From: Anisus vortex
Taxonomy: Eukaryota; Mollusca; Gastropoda; Planorbidae
Direction of reading: 5' to 3'
DNA: 64,000 nucleotides
Assembly (NCBI GenBank): GCA_949126835.1
Contig: OX421505.1
Coordinates: forward strand, 1,855,587 to 1,919,586
The notes under the pieces are model-generated. The model searched no databases. It was not told where the DNA came from and worked only from the letters and a program-made list of their open reading frames with translations. Every line of letters starts with the position of its first letter. Within the stretch, counting starts at the first letter, position 1. A program made the translations under genes and the position numbers. Of the stretch, positions 45,014 to 55,576 are shown in pieces.

Positions 45014-47384
45014 ATTCCCCCATCGACCCTTTAAATTTGTCATACAAATTTCTATATAAAAAAAAATTCTTATCTCCGTCAAATACTTTGATAAAATATA
45101 TATCTCTTCAATAACTAGAACTATATGAAAAATTACAATTATCCCAATTTATATCAAACCATGTTATGCAACACAAATAACATATAACAAAACCAACGTA
45201 TTCATCAATATATGTTAACCAATAACTTTCACTAATAGGTCCATAATACATATAATACATATAGGTCCATAAGGTTCCACAGTATATCCTGTCCTGTATT
45301 GATAGAATACACAAACCAATAGTATAAATATCATCAAATCCGAAAACATAACAGTTCATACTGGTCCATGTAATATCATTGCAACCTTCCTCTTCTGAAC
45401 GTCCAACAATACATTCATTGAATATTTCATAGGTCCTTTGTAGATTATCCATCCTGTAGAGTTTCAACACCTTGATAAAATAGTTCCAATAATGTCACAA
45501 CAATAATTACAATGCATTGTTCACAGATACATCTCAAGAATTTACCATTGAATACTTAACCACGAGCTGTCTGTCTGTAAGCAATATAGTGTTGAATTGG
45601 TCATAAACCAAAAAAAATGTATAATGTTATCAATAACGTGTTGATCTGTTGATTCCTCCATATGTTGATGACATGACCTTCATTCCGCGTTGACAATGTA
45701 AATGTACCTTAATAATACGATGACTTGACCTCGATTCTATGTTGATAATGTCAATATACCTTGACATAGCGATGACATGACCTCGATTCCATGTTAGCAC
45801 CATAAATGTACTCTTCATATGATGTCCTCATGTTTGCGTTTGATATGGTGTCCATAAAAACCGTTCACGATAATGTGAGGACGTGATAGAACATCTCTCA
45901 TTTACAAATGGTACGTTGTGCTTGAATCACCGTGCTTCAGTTGTAGAACCATTTCTCGTCCAGAACCTTTGGAAAAAATCAATATTTCATTAACACCGTA
46001 TCTATACTTTATATTTACATGAAAAATAATTTTTAACCGCGTTCCAAACTGGTGATTACGTATCAAACAACACACCTTAAACACCACATCTAGACAACAA
46101 ATCAGCCAATATATTATCCACCCCAGGTATATTTTCCACAGTAAAACTGTATGCCTGCAGGATAAGTGACCATCTTGCTATCCTACTATTGTTTAGCTTG
46201 TTCTGATTTATAAAGGACAAAGGCTTATGGTCAGTCATAAGAACAAACTTTGTACCCATCAAGTACCTTGCCAATTTAGTAATACACCAAACCACACCAA
46301 GAGCTTCCCGTTCTACTGTTGCATACCTAACCTCAGCCTCACTTAATTTCCTGCTAATATACTGAATCGGGTGTAAGACATTGTCATGATATTGTCCCAA
46401 AATTCCTCCCAAACCAACCAAACTTGCATCAGTCAAAACCACAAATCTTTTTTTAATGTCTGGTAGTCTTAATATAGGTTGTCCAGAAAAAGCAACCTTT
46501 ATCCTATTTAATGCCATTTCACACTCCTGAGACCAAATTATTTTAATTGGGCTTTTCTTTTTAATAAGTTCAGTCAATGGAGCTACCATCTCTGAAAAAT
46601 TAGGAATAAATTTCCTATAAAAATTACATACACCTAGAAGACTCCTCACTTCTTTTTTATTTCTTGGAATGTCAATTTTAAGGATTTTAGTAATATTCTC
46701 CTCCAATGGCTTAATGGTGTTATTGGATATCTTGTGTCCCAAAAAAGTAATTTCTTTCATGCCTATTTCTAATTTGTTAGGTTTAATTGTCAAATTATGT
46801 TTTTCTATAATTTCAAAGATATCATTAAGACTTTTTAAATGATTTTCCCAAGTATCATTAAAAACACATATGTCATCCAAATAAAATATCGTATCCTTCC
46901 TATGTCCTAGAATCATACCCATCATCCTGTTAAAAGTTGCAGGAGCATTCACCAACCCAAAACTCATCACCTTCCATTGATATAACCCCAATGGAGTAAC
47001 AAAACTTGTAAATGGTTTAGCTCTATCAGTTAAACCTACTTGATAGTACCCTTTAGCCATATCCAATTTAGAAAAAATAGTTGCATTGGATAGCTGAGCC
47101 ATAATATCTTCAACATTGTTCATAGGATATGGGTCAAAGAGAGTAACATTATTCAGCTTCCTATAGTCCAAACACAACCTTATAGTTTTATCTTTTTTCT
47201 TAACTAATACTATTGGAGATGCATATGCTGAATTGGATGGCTCTATCAACCCCATACTCACAAGCTCATCTATCTCTTTTTGCAAGTTATCCCTCAAATG
47301 AATAGGGATTGTGTATGGTTTTAGCCTCACCGGCTTATCATCTGTTACAATAATGTCATGTTGTATGACATTGGTCTTACCAGG
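45014..47384 (-). mobile_element. 3' half of a Gypsy-type retrotransposon, cut by the LTR array
   Basis: Contains reverse transcriptase and RNase H, then about 1 kb of non-coding DNA ending at a purine tract (GATGGGGGAA on the minus strand at 45024-45015), immediately followed by TGTGATG. This is the pattern of a polypurine tract and the start of a 3' LTR, which would continue below 45,014 with an AATAAA at 44938-44933. The LTR end was not located. Gag and protease would lie beyond the array to the right, outside the window. Confidence 0.7.
45667..45822. repeat. 52-bp tandem repeat, three units
   Basis: Units start gatgacatgaccttcattcc, gatgacttgacctcgattct and gatgacatgacctcgattcc at 45667, 45719 and 45771. 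It lies in the non-coding 3' part of the Gypsy-type element. Confidence 0.85.
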
Positions 47385-47441
47385 TGTGGTAAACTCACTA
47401 GAAGCGCCAGCGCTCAGCCTGGTGCCATGGCACTTATTCAC
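46077..47441 (-). CDS. Ty3/Gypsy reverse transcriptase-RNase H, chimeric start, no integrase
   Basis: A 454-codon ORF. Residues 1-19 are translated from the antisense of the inserted LTR (47441-47385); the element's own frame begins at P20 (PGKTNVIQHD). RT: LVKKKDKTIRLCLDYRKLN (about 79-97), catalytic Asp in KLDMAKGYY (D127), SFGLVNAPATF (160-170) and YLDD (187-190). RNase H: VLTDAS (D338), VEREALG (E378), MTDHKPL (D404), VDNILADLLSR (about 441-451). All catalytic residues are present and no stop interrupts the frame. The ORF ends three residues after the RNase H ending, where Gypsy elements normally continue into integrase; none is found downstream. The upstream pol part is separated from it by the array. 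Replication competence is not implied. Confidence 0.9.
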   Translation of the reverse strand: MNKCHGTRLSAGASSEFTTPGKTNVIQHDIIVTDDKPVRLKPYTIPIHLRDNLQKEIDELVSMGLIEPSNSAYASPIVLVKKKDKTIRLCLDYRKLNNVTLFDPYPMNNVEDIMAQLSNATIFSKLDMAKGYYQVGLTDRAKPFTSFVTPLGLYQWKVMSFGLVNAPATFNRMMGMILGHRKDTIFYLDDICVFNDTWENHLKSLNDIFEIIEKHNLTIKPNKLEIGMKEITFLGHKISNNTIKPLEENITKILKIDIPRNKKEVRSLLGVCNFYRKFIPNFSEMVAPLTELIKKKSPIKIIWSQECEMALNRIKVAFSGQPILRLPDIKKRFVVLTDASLVGLGGILGQYHDNVLHPIQYISRKLSEAEVRYATVEREALGVVWCITKLARYLMGTKFVLMTDHKPLSFINQNKLNNSRIARWSLILQAYSFTVENIPGVDNILADLLSRCGV

Positions 47442-48215
47442 TATGGCTCCAACCTATAAACTACAATTAATCCTGGCTCATTGCGGTGCTCACCAATGAA
47501 TGAAGAATGTGTGACTGTATTTGTATCTTGTATCTTTATTTTGTATGTATGAATGTACTTACTCTCTTCCATAACTGTTGTACATGCATCAATACATATA
47601 TTCCTTATATTATTATTATACAAGCTTAGTTATCCGCCCTTGTATATATTTAACATGTTTACACTCCCCTTGTATGTACAGTCTAAACCCCCACCCTCGC
47701 CAAGCCCTCCCTTTGATCCCCCTCCCGGCTACTGACCACTGGTCAAGATAAACAACTTGCGTCTACACGCGAAATCTATTACAGTCGGCCCAGGTGGCCA
47801 GGGAAACCCCTCCCCCTAACTCTTTCCCCCGTAAACTGACACATACGCAACAGCCCTCGTCGGTATGTATGGTATCAAAGAGATTTTGTATCCCTCCCCC
47901 GACCGCCCTCTTCTCCCCCTCCCCATTGCCCCTACCCCCACAGAGGGCACTTCTTGGTTTAAGATAGAAATAAGAAACGGGTATTGGGGCCTTAGACAAG
48001 GAACGAAACAGTCCTGTCTTCGGTCGATCCAAATATATACTGTTTACACTGTAAATTTGTGTTGTGGATTAACTTCTGCTATCTATCGTTTATGCCTAAA
48101 TAAACAGTATTTGAAACTCATCCCAGCATTGAATCAATCATTGTTCTTGTGTCTGCTCACATATTAGCACTCGTGTCATATAGTAGTAAAAATTACCCTA
48201 TTCAGTAGTCTTACA
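47385..48215 (+). repeat. LTR of unit 1 (about 831 bp)
   Basis: Starts TGTGGTAA, proposed end CTTACA (TG...CA with 3-base inverted ends TGT/ACA). It contains a TATA-like tgtatatatttaac at 47641 and AATAAA at 48099-48104. The right boundary is inferred: no TGG-type primer-binding site follows (next bases gcacccgccagcc), so the end could be elsewhere. Confidence 0.65.
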
Positions 48216-48530
48216 GCACCCGCCAGCCAAGCGGGATAACGGACTAAAATATAAATAATTCTAAGGCCCAAACTTCACTGTGACATCCCAATAATCAGCC
48301 TCTACACGAGCCAAACAACCACGTAGAGTGCCCGCAACGCTACACCTGAGGACCTCGCCGGGATCAGAAACTCTGCAAACACCCTGCAGGCCTGGGCCTA
48401 TTGTCATCACATTGAACTTGGCACCCTTAGATGGGGGCTCACTCCGTTTGCTGAAATTCCAACAGGACACCGCTACCACAGTACAGAATTCGACACTCGA
48501 TATTATCTGCTCTTTCGCCATTACAGCTCT

Positions 48531-48700
48531 GACACTTGGTCACCTGCTCCTGCGCAACCATAGACCTGACAATCGGTCACCCGCTCCTGCGCCATCACCG
48601 CTCTGACGTTCCGTCACCTGCTCCTGCGCTACCACCACTCCGACGTTTCCGTCACCTGCTCCTGGGCCATCACAGCTCCGACACTCGGTGTCGCCTGCTC
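48531..48700 (+). repeat. 38-bp tandem repeat in the leader of unit 1
   Basis: About 4.5 units, each with gtcacctgctcctgcg, spaced 37-38 bases, in the ~900-bp leader between the LTR and the ORF. Present in every unit at +4,096. Confidence 0.85.
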
Positions 48701-49115
48701 CAGTAGACTATTTTGCTACCTGTTCCAGTGTTCCAGTGCCTGGCTACCGTACATCGCTAGCAAAAGCTAGCGACGGGGCAACGCTCGCCCTTAGCCGCTT
48801 CAAGACGCCTTGTTCCAGCGTTCCAGATTACCAGTGTACCAGACACGCCCCTGTGTCGTTAGTGCCTAGCGCAAAAATAAACAATAACATTCATTAGCAC
48901 TCGAACTTCTATTCACTCGGATTAACCAGTGCGCTATAGGCCGCTCTACCATCAACACCAATCAACGAGACCAGTGTCGTCACCCCAGTCGACAACGCAA
49001 CGAGGGACAAGAGTGCGAGTGTGTGGAAGACTGAGAAATAAACCTGGTGAGTACCGCTTTTTGTCTGGATTAAGGGACAGTTTAGGTTAGGAGCCATTTA
49101 GCGCCACAGCATACC

Positions 49116-51365
49116 ATGGCAGAGCTGGTTAACTTTCGTAAGGCCATTAGGGAAGAAGCGATAGCACTGAATCTCCAAGGGGACGAGGTGTATAAATACG
49201 TCCAAGAGCAGTTAGAGAGAAGGGATAGAGAATTAGAGATAGAGGAAAAACGTCGACAGGACGACTTGAAGAAACTAGAATTAGAACTAGAAGATAGAGA
49301 GAAAACTAGACAGGCAGAGAAAGAGAGAGAAATTAGACAGGCAGAGCTAGAGAGGGAGAGAGAAACTAGACAGGCAGAGCTAGAAATAAAAAAACTAGAG
49401 ACAGACAAAGAGATTAGACTAGCAGAAATTGCTGGTAGAAACAGGCAATTAGACGACCCACCCCTTTCCCCACCCGGCTCCCTTCATAGCGGTTTTGCTA
49501 ACGGGCGCCATGTGCCCGTCTGGACTGACACCTTCTTACCAAATCAAGAACAATTCGATACCTACCTCACACGTTTTGAGGAGGCTATGGCGTACCACGA
49601 CGTGCCTCGCGAGTCCTGGTGCAGGAACCTAGTACACACCCTCAGGGGAGACACCTACGAGGTCTACGCTAAACTAAGCCCCTCCGATCAGGACCCATAT
49701 ATACAACTCAAAAATGCCCTGCTTAACAAATTTGAGTTAAACGCACGGGCGTTTCAGAGTATGTTCAGGTCAGCCAGACTAGAAGAGGGGGAGTCAATCA
49801 GAGAGCTGGTAGACAGGCTAAGGAAATACCTTAACAAATGGATTGAATTAGCAAATCAGGATAGGACATATGAAGGCTTAATTGATCTGATTCTTTCAGA
49901 GCAGTTACAGTCCCTCATGCCCAGAACCGTTAAAACGTTCTTAGCCGAATGGGGTTTAGAGGGACTAAACGAGGTTATCGTGGCCGCCGATCGATATATG
50001 TTGGCCCACAAGGATGAGTTTGCCAACCCCCCCTCTCACCCACATCACCATAGGCAGGAGAAAAACAAAGAGGAGGCGTACAGGCACAAAACTCCAAAAG
50101 GCCCCCCCACTCCCCGGCAGCGCACGTCCAACTTCGGTCAACATCGGCCCCAGAATCCACGTGGAGAACCCCGCCCCATTGGGCCCACAAATCCGTCAGC
50201 TCACGAGAAACACAGAGGCGGCCCCACCCCTTTCTTCCCCGCAGGAGCGTTCTGTGCTCTGACACCTACCATGCATTCGGGACAAGACTCTACTAACGGT
50301 CTGTCGGAGCAAGAGGCAGAAACGCCCTACCCCCGGTACTTTACACCTGAGTACGCCGAGCACTTAAGGCGCCCCGTTACGTACGAAGACGGGCGCCACC
50401 CTACACCCCCTCAAACGGTAAGCCAAGAGCGGCCGCGAAGAGAACCCAACACCCGTCAGCCCGCCCTACTGGGTTTCGCCGCCGCGATTTACCCAGGTGG
50501 CGCCCCAGGCTCCGGGCCCTTGAACCGGACCCATAGCAACTCTACGGAGAAACTAAAAATCAATAATAAACTCGCCTCATATTTGTTCGACACAGGCTGT
50601 GAGTCAGAAGGCATAGCCAAACGGGCATATATCCGCGACTCCGACTTCACCGGGGACACTGTCCAAATTCAGAGCATATGGGGCCACGTGGAAACGCTCC
50701 CCACGGCATTAGTGCACATTGAATCAGCCCAATTTACCGGGTTAGCGACATTAGCAGTGCGAGAAGACCTGCCGTATGATGTCATTCTAGGCAAGAAGTA
50801 CTTTACCCCATGTCACTATGGATCCCCACCTCCCCACGCGTCGGTGGTCGCCCGGACACACCCCGAACCTAGCGCCACCCAGCCGACCTTAAACCCGTCC
50901 CATCAAGAATTCCTGAAGGCACAACAGGAGGACCCTACCCTAAAAAGGCTGCTAAACGAAGCAAAGACCTATCATGGGAAACCAATGTCAGCAGGCCACT
51001 ACTCACTCAAGGGACAGCTGTTATACCGCCAGGTGCCCCTACCAGATGGGACAATAAGAAATCAATTAGTAGTCCCCTCCCCCTACCGTAAGCAAGTGAT
51101 AGAGGCCGCTTATGACTCCGTCGGGCGGAGTCGTCGGGGCCAGAATGCCACTCTCAGTAAGATAAAACATTATTACTTCTGGCCAGGCATGCATGTGGGA
51201 GTAAACCGCCACCTGTGCAAACTCACGTCACGGAACTACTACACCCCACCCGTACCGTTATCACGGCAGGCGGAGGGGGGAACTCCATTTCAAGGGGTCC
51301 CCATAGACCTCGGGGGACCCTTCAAAAGGACATGTAACAGAAATAACAGGACTGGTAGCAAATAG
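49116..51365 (+). CDS. Gag-protease-integrase-remnant fusion ORF, unit 1
   Basis: 749 residues; start in a good context (ACCATGG). Residues about 15-115 form a charged coiled coil (ERRDRELEIEEKRR). About 135-300 is a retrotransposon gag core (WTDTFLPNQEQFDTYLTRFE to VIVAADRYMLAHK), then a Pro-rich basic linker without a CCHC zinc knuckle. Aspartic protease: LFDTGCE with catalytic D492 and the distal ILG at 557-559. Protein then passes straight to the region that precedes integrase (QEDPTLKRLL) and an H2C2-like segment (YYFWPGMH near 689), and ends after PFQGVPIDLGGPFKR, the first residues of the integrase core. RT, RNase H and the DDE core are absent. Zinc ligands look degraded: Tyr at 666 where His is usual, and only one clear Cys (C701). 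It encodes at most structural and protease functions and would need a helper element to move. Confidence 0.9.
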   Translation: MAELVNFRKAIREEAIALNLQGDEVYKYVQEQLERRDRELEIEEKRRQDDLKKLELELEDREKTRQAEKEREIRQAELERERETRQAELEIKKLETDKEIRLAEIAGRNRQLDDPPLSPPGSLHSGFANGRHVPVWTDTFLPNQEQFDTYLTRFEEAMAYHDVPRESWCRNLVHTLRGDTYEVYAKLSPSDQDPYIQLKNALLNKFELNARAFQSMFRSARLEEGESIRELVDRLRKYLNKWIELANQDRTYEGLIDLILSEQLQSLMPRTVKTFLAEWGLEGLNEVIVAADRYMLAHKDEFANPPSHPHHHRQEKNKEEAYRHKTPKGPPTPRQRTSNFGQHRPQNPRGEPRPIGPTNPSAHEKHRGGPTPFFPAGAFCALTPTMHSGQDSTNGLSEQEAETPYPRYFTPEYAEHLRRPVTYEDGRHPTPPQTVSQERPRREPNTRQPALLGFAAAIYPGGAPGSGPLNRTHSNSTEKLKINNKLASYLFDTGCESEGIAKRAYIRDSDFTGDTVQIQSIWGHVETLPTALVHIESAQFTGLATLAVREDLPYDVILGKKYFTPCHYGSPPPHASVVARTHPEPSATQPTLNPSHQEFLKAQQEDPTLKRLLNEAKTYHGKPMSAGHYSLKGQLLYRQVPLPDGTIRNQLVVPSPYRKQVIEAAYDSVGRSRRGQNATLSKIKHYYFWPGMHVGVNRHLCKLTSRNYYTPPVPLSRQAEGGTPFQGVPIDLGGPFKRTCNRNNRTGSK

Positions 51366-51466
51366 ACAATAGACATACTTTTCTCTCGTTGGGTTCGCCT
51401 AGCTTAGGACTAGTACCGTAAGTTTATAGTAAAACAGACAATTGCACGCCTGACTAATTGTCTCGT

Positions 51467-51480
51467 AAAAGGGGGGATGG
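51467..51480 (+). other. Polypurine tract before the second LTR
   Basis: aaaaggggggatgg directly abuts the LTR start at 51481, as expected for the plus-strand primer of an LTR element. Repeated at 55563, 59659 and 63755. Confidence 0.75.
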
Positions 51481-52311
51481 TGTGGTAAACTCACTAGAAG
51501 CGCCAGCGCTCAGCCTGGTGCCATGGCACTTATTCACTATGGCTCCAACCTATAAACTACAATTAATCCTGGCTCATTGCGGTGCTCACCAATGAATGAA
51601 GAATGTGTGACTGTATTTGTATCTTGTATCTTTATTTTGTATGTATGAATGTACTTACTCTCTTCCATAACTGTTGTACATGCATCAATACATATATTCC
51701 TTATATTATTATTATACAAGCTTAGTTATCCGCCCTTGTATATATTTAACATGTTTACACTCCCCTTGTATGTACAGTCTAAACCCCCACCCTCGCCAAG
51801 CCCTCCCTTTGATCCCCCTCCCGGCTACTGACCACTGGTCAAGATAAACAACTTGCGTCTACACGCGAAATCTATTACAGTCGGCCCAGGTGGCCAGGGA
51901 AACCCCTCCCCCTAACTCTTTCCCCCGTAAACTGACACATACGCAACAGCCCTCGTCGGTATGTATGGTATCAAAGAGATTTTGTATCCCTCCCCCGACC
52001 GCCCTCTTCTCCCCCTCCCCATTGCCCCTACCCCCACAGAGGGCACTTCTTGGTTTAAGATAGAAATAAGAAACGGGTATTGGGGCCTTAGACAAGGAAC
52101 GAAACAGTCCTGTCTTCGGTCGATCCAAATATATACTGTTTACACTGTAAATTTGTGTTGTGGATTAACTTCTGCTATCTATCGTTTATGCCTAAATAAA
52201 CAGTATTTGAAACTCATCCCAGCATTGAATCAATCATTGTTCTTGTGTCTGCTCACATATTAGCACTCGTGTCATATAGTAGTAAAAATTACCCTATTCA
52301 GTAGTCTTACA
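51481..52311 (+). repeat. LTR shared by units 1 and 2
   Basis: Same sequence as the first LTR at offset +4,096. It serves as 3' LTR of unit 1 and 5' LTR of unit 2; only one LTR is present at the junction. Confidence 0.7.
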
Positions 52312-52626
52312 GCACCCGCCAGCCAAGCGGGATAACGGACTAAAATATAAATAATTCTAAGGCCCAAACTTCACTGTGACATCCCAATAATCAGCCTCTA
52401 CACGAGCCAAACAACCACGTAGAGTGCCCGCAACGCTACACCTGAGGACCTCGCCGGGATCAGAAACTCTGCAAACACCCTGCAGGCCTGGGCCTATTGT
52501 CATCACATTGAACTTGGCACCCTTAGATGGGGGCTCACTCCGTTTGCTGAAATTCCAACAGGACACCGCTACCACAGTACAGAATTCGACACTCGATATT
52601 ATCTGCTCTTTCGCCATTACAGCTCT

Positions 52627-52796
52627 GACACTTGGTCACCTGCTCCTGCGCAACCATAGACCTGACAATCGGTCACCCGCTCCTGCGCCATCACCGCTCT
52701 GACGTTCCGTCACCTGCTCCTGCGCTACCACCACTCCGACGTTTCCGTCACCTGCTCCTGGGCCATCACAGCTCCGACACTCGGTGTCGCCTGCTC
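52627..52796 (+). repeat. 38-bp leader repeat, unit 2
   Basis: Same unit number and variants as in unit 1; unequal change between copies is not seen. Confidence 0.85.
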
Positions 52797-53211
52797 CAGT
52801 AGACTATTTTGCTACCTGTTCCAGTGTTCCAGTGCCTGGCTACCGTACATCGCTAGCAAAAGCTAGCGACGGGGCAACGCTCGCCCTTAGCCGCTTCAAG
52901 ACGCCTTGTTCCAGCGTTCCAGATTACCAGTGTACCAGACACGCCCCTGTGTCGTTAGTGCCTAGCGCAAAAATAAACAATAACATTCATTAGCACTCGA
53001 ACTTCTATTCACTCGGATTAACCAGTGCGCTATAGGCCGCTCTACCATCAACACCAATCAACGAGACCAGTGTCGTCACCCCAGTCGACAACGCAACGAG
53101 GGACAAGAGTGCGAGTGTGTGGAAGACTGAGAAATAAACCTGGTGAGTACCGCTTTTTGTCTGGATTAAGGGACAGTTTAGGTTAGGAGCCATTTAGCGC
53201 CACAGCATACC

Positions 53212-55461
53212 ATGGCAGAGCTGGTTAACTTTCGTAAGGCCATTAGGGAAGAAGCGATAGCACTGAATCTCCAAGGGGACGAGGTGTATAAATACGTCCA
53301 AGAGCAGTTAGAGAGAAGGGATAGAGAATTAGAGATAGAGGAAAAACGTCGACAGGACGACTTGAAGAAACTAGAATTAGAACTAGAAGATAGAGAGAAA
53401 ACTAGACAGGCAGAGAAAGAGAGAGAAATTAGACAGGCAGAGCTAGAGAGGGAGAGAGAAACTAGACAGGCAGAGCTAGAAATAAAAAAACTAGAGACAG
53501 ACAAAGAGATTAGACTAGCAGAAATTGCTGGTAGAAACAGGCAATTAGACGACCCACCCCTTTCCCCACCCGGCTCCCTTCATAGCGGTTTTGCTAACGG
53601 GCGCCATGTGCCCGTCTGGACTGACACCTTCTTACCAAATCAAGAACAATTCGATACCTACCTCACACGTTTTGAGGAGGCTATGGCGTACCACGACGTG
53701 CCTCGCGAGTCCTGGTGCAGGAACCTAGTACACACCCTCAGGGGAGACACCTACGAGGTCTACGCTAAACTAAGCCCCTCCGATCAGGACCCATATATAC
53801 AACTCAAAAATGCCCTGCTTAACAAATTTGAGTTAAACGCACGGGCGTTTCAGAGTATGTTCAGGTCAGCCAGACTAGAAGAGGGGGAGTCAATCAGAGA
53901 GCTGGTAGACAGGCTAAGGAAATACCTTAACAAATGGATTGAATTAGCAAATCAGGATAGGACATATGAAGGCTTAATTGATCTGATTCTTTCAGAGCAG
54001 TTACAGTCCCTCATGCCCAGAACCGTTAAAACGTTCTTAGCCGAATGGGGTTTAGAGGGACTAAACGAGGTTATCGTGGCCGCCGATCGATATATGTTGG
54101 CCCACAAGGATGAGTTTGCCAACCCCCCCTCTCACCCACATCACCATAGGCAGGAGAAAAACAAAGAGGAGGCGTACAGGCACAAAACTCCAAAAGGCCC
54201 CCCCACTCCCCGGCAGCGCACGTCCAACTTCGGTCAACATCGGCCCCAGAATCCACGTGGAGAACCCCGCCCCATTGGGCCCACAAATCCGTCAGCTCAC
54301 GAGAAACACAGAGGCGGCCCCACCCCTTTCTTCCCCGCAGGAGCGTTCTGTGCTCTGACACCTACCATGCATTCGGGACAAGACTCTACTAACGGTCTGT
54401 CGGAGCAAGAGGCAGAAACGCCCTACCCCCGGTACTTTACACCTGAGTACGCCGAGCACTTAAGGCGCCCCGTTACGTACGAAGACGGGCGCCACCCTAC
54501 ACCCCCTCAAACGGTAAGCCAAGAGCGGCCGCGAAGAGAACCCAACACCCGTCAGCCCGCCCTACTGGGTTTCGCCGCCGCGATTTACCCAGGTGGCGCC
54601 CCAGGCTCCGGGCCCTTGAACCGGACCCATAGCAACTCTACGGAGAAACTAAAAATCAATAATAAACTCGCCTCATATTTGTTCGACACAGGCTGTGAGT
54701 CAGAAGGCATAGCCAAACGGGCATATATCCGCGACTCCGACTTCACCGGGGACACTGTCCAAATTCAGAGCATATGGGGCCACGTGGAAACGCTCCCCAC
54801 GGCATTAGTGCACATTGAATCAGCCCAATTTACCGGGTTAGCGACATTAGCAGTGCGAGAAGACCTGCCGTATGATGTCATTCTAGGCAAGAAGTACTTT
54901 ACCCCATGTCACTATGGATCCCCACCTCCCCACGCGTCGGTGGTCGCCCGGACACACCCCGAACCTAGCGCCACCCAGCCGACCTTAAACCCGTCCCATC
55001 AAGAATTCCTGAAGGCACAACAGGAGGACCCTACCCTAAAAAGGCTGCTAAACGAAGCAAAGACCTATCATGGGAAACCAATGTCAGCAGGCCACTACTC
55101 ACTCAAGGGACAGCTGTTATACCGCCAGGTGCCCCTACCAGATGGGACAATAAGAAATCAATTAGTAGTCCCCTCCCCCTACCGTAAGCAAGTGATAGAG
55201 GCCGCTTATGACTCCGTCGGGCGGAGTCGTCGGGGCCAGAATGCCACTCTCAGTAAGATAAAACATTATTACTTCTGGCCAGGCATGCATGTGGGAGTAA
55301 ACCGCCACCTGTGCAAACTCACGTCACGGAACTACTACACCCCACCCGTACCGTTATCACGGCAGGCGGAGGGGGGAACTCCATTTCAAGGGGTCCCCAT
55401 AGACCTCGGGGGACCCTTCAAAAGGACATGTAACAGAAATAACAGGACTGGTAGCAAATAG
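53212..55461 (+). CDS. Gag-protease-integrase-remnant ORF, unit 2
   Basis: Translation identical to the unit 1 ORF over all 749 residues, including the degraded zinc-finger positions and the truncation after GGPFKR. No frameshift or stop. Confidence 0.9.
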   Translation: MAELVNFRKAIREEAIALNLQGDEVYKYVQEQLERRDRELEIEEKRRQDDLKKLELELEDREKTRQAEKEREIRQAELERERETRQAELEIKKLETDKEIRLAEIAGRNRQLDDPPLSPPGSLHSGFANGRHVPVWTDTFLPNQEQFDTYLTRFEEAMAYHDVPRESWCRNLVHTLRGDTYEVYAKLSPSDQDPYIQLKNALLNKFELNARAFQSMFRSARLEEGESIRELVDRLRKYLNKWIELANQDRTYEGLIDLILSEQLQSLMPRTVKTFLAEWGLEGLNEVIVAADRYMLAHKDEFANPPSHPHHHRQEKNKEEAYRHKTPKGPPTPRQRTSNFGQHRPQNPRGEPRPIGPTNPSAHEKHRGGPTPFFPAGAFCALTPTMHSGQDSTNGLSEQEAETPYPRYFTPEYAEHLRRPVTYEDGRHPTPPQTVSQERPRREPNTRQPALLGFAAAIYPGGAPGSGPLNRTHSNSTEKLKINNKLASYLFDTGCESEGIAKRAYIRDSDFTGDTVQIQSIWGHVETLPTALVHIESAQFTGLATLAVREDLPYDVILGKKYFTPCHYGSPPPHASVVARTHPEPSATQPTLNPSHQEFLKAQQEDPTLKRLLNEAKTYHGKPMSAGHYSLKGQLLYRQVPLPDGTIRNQLVVPSPYRKQVIEAAYDSVGRSRRGQNATLSKIKHYYFWPGMHVGVNRHLCKLTSRNYYTPPVPLSRQAEGGTPFQGVPIDLGGPFKRTCNRNNRTGSK

Positions 55462-55576
55462 ACAATAGACATACTTTTCTCTCGTTGGGTTCGCCTAGCT
55501 TAGGACTAGTACCGTAAGTTTATAGTAAAACAGACAATTGCACGCCTGACTAATTGTCTCGTAAAAGGGGGGATGG

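Noticed and set aside
45108..45470. 120-codon minus ORF rich in Tyr and Cys
   Set aside because: Located in the non-coding 3' part of the Gypsy-type element; composition follows AT richness and no family signature is present.
47763..48032. 89-codon minus ORF and its neighbours, recurring every 4,096 bases
   Set aside because: They lie in the LTR and leader and recur only because the array repeats; no domain recognised.
49082..49408. 108-codon Ser-rich minus ORF
   Set aside because: Antisense of the coiled-coil region of the gag ORF.
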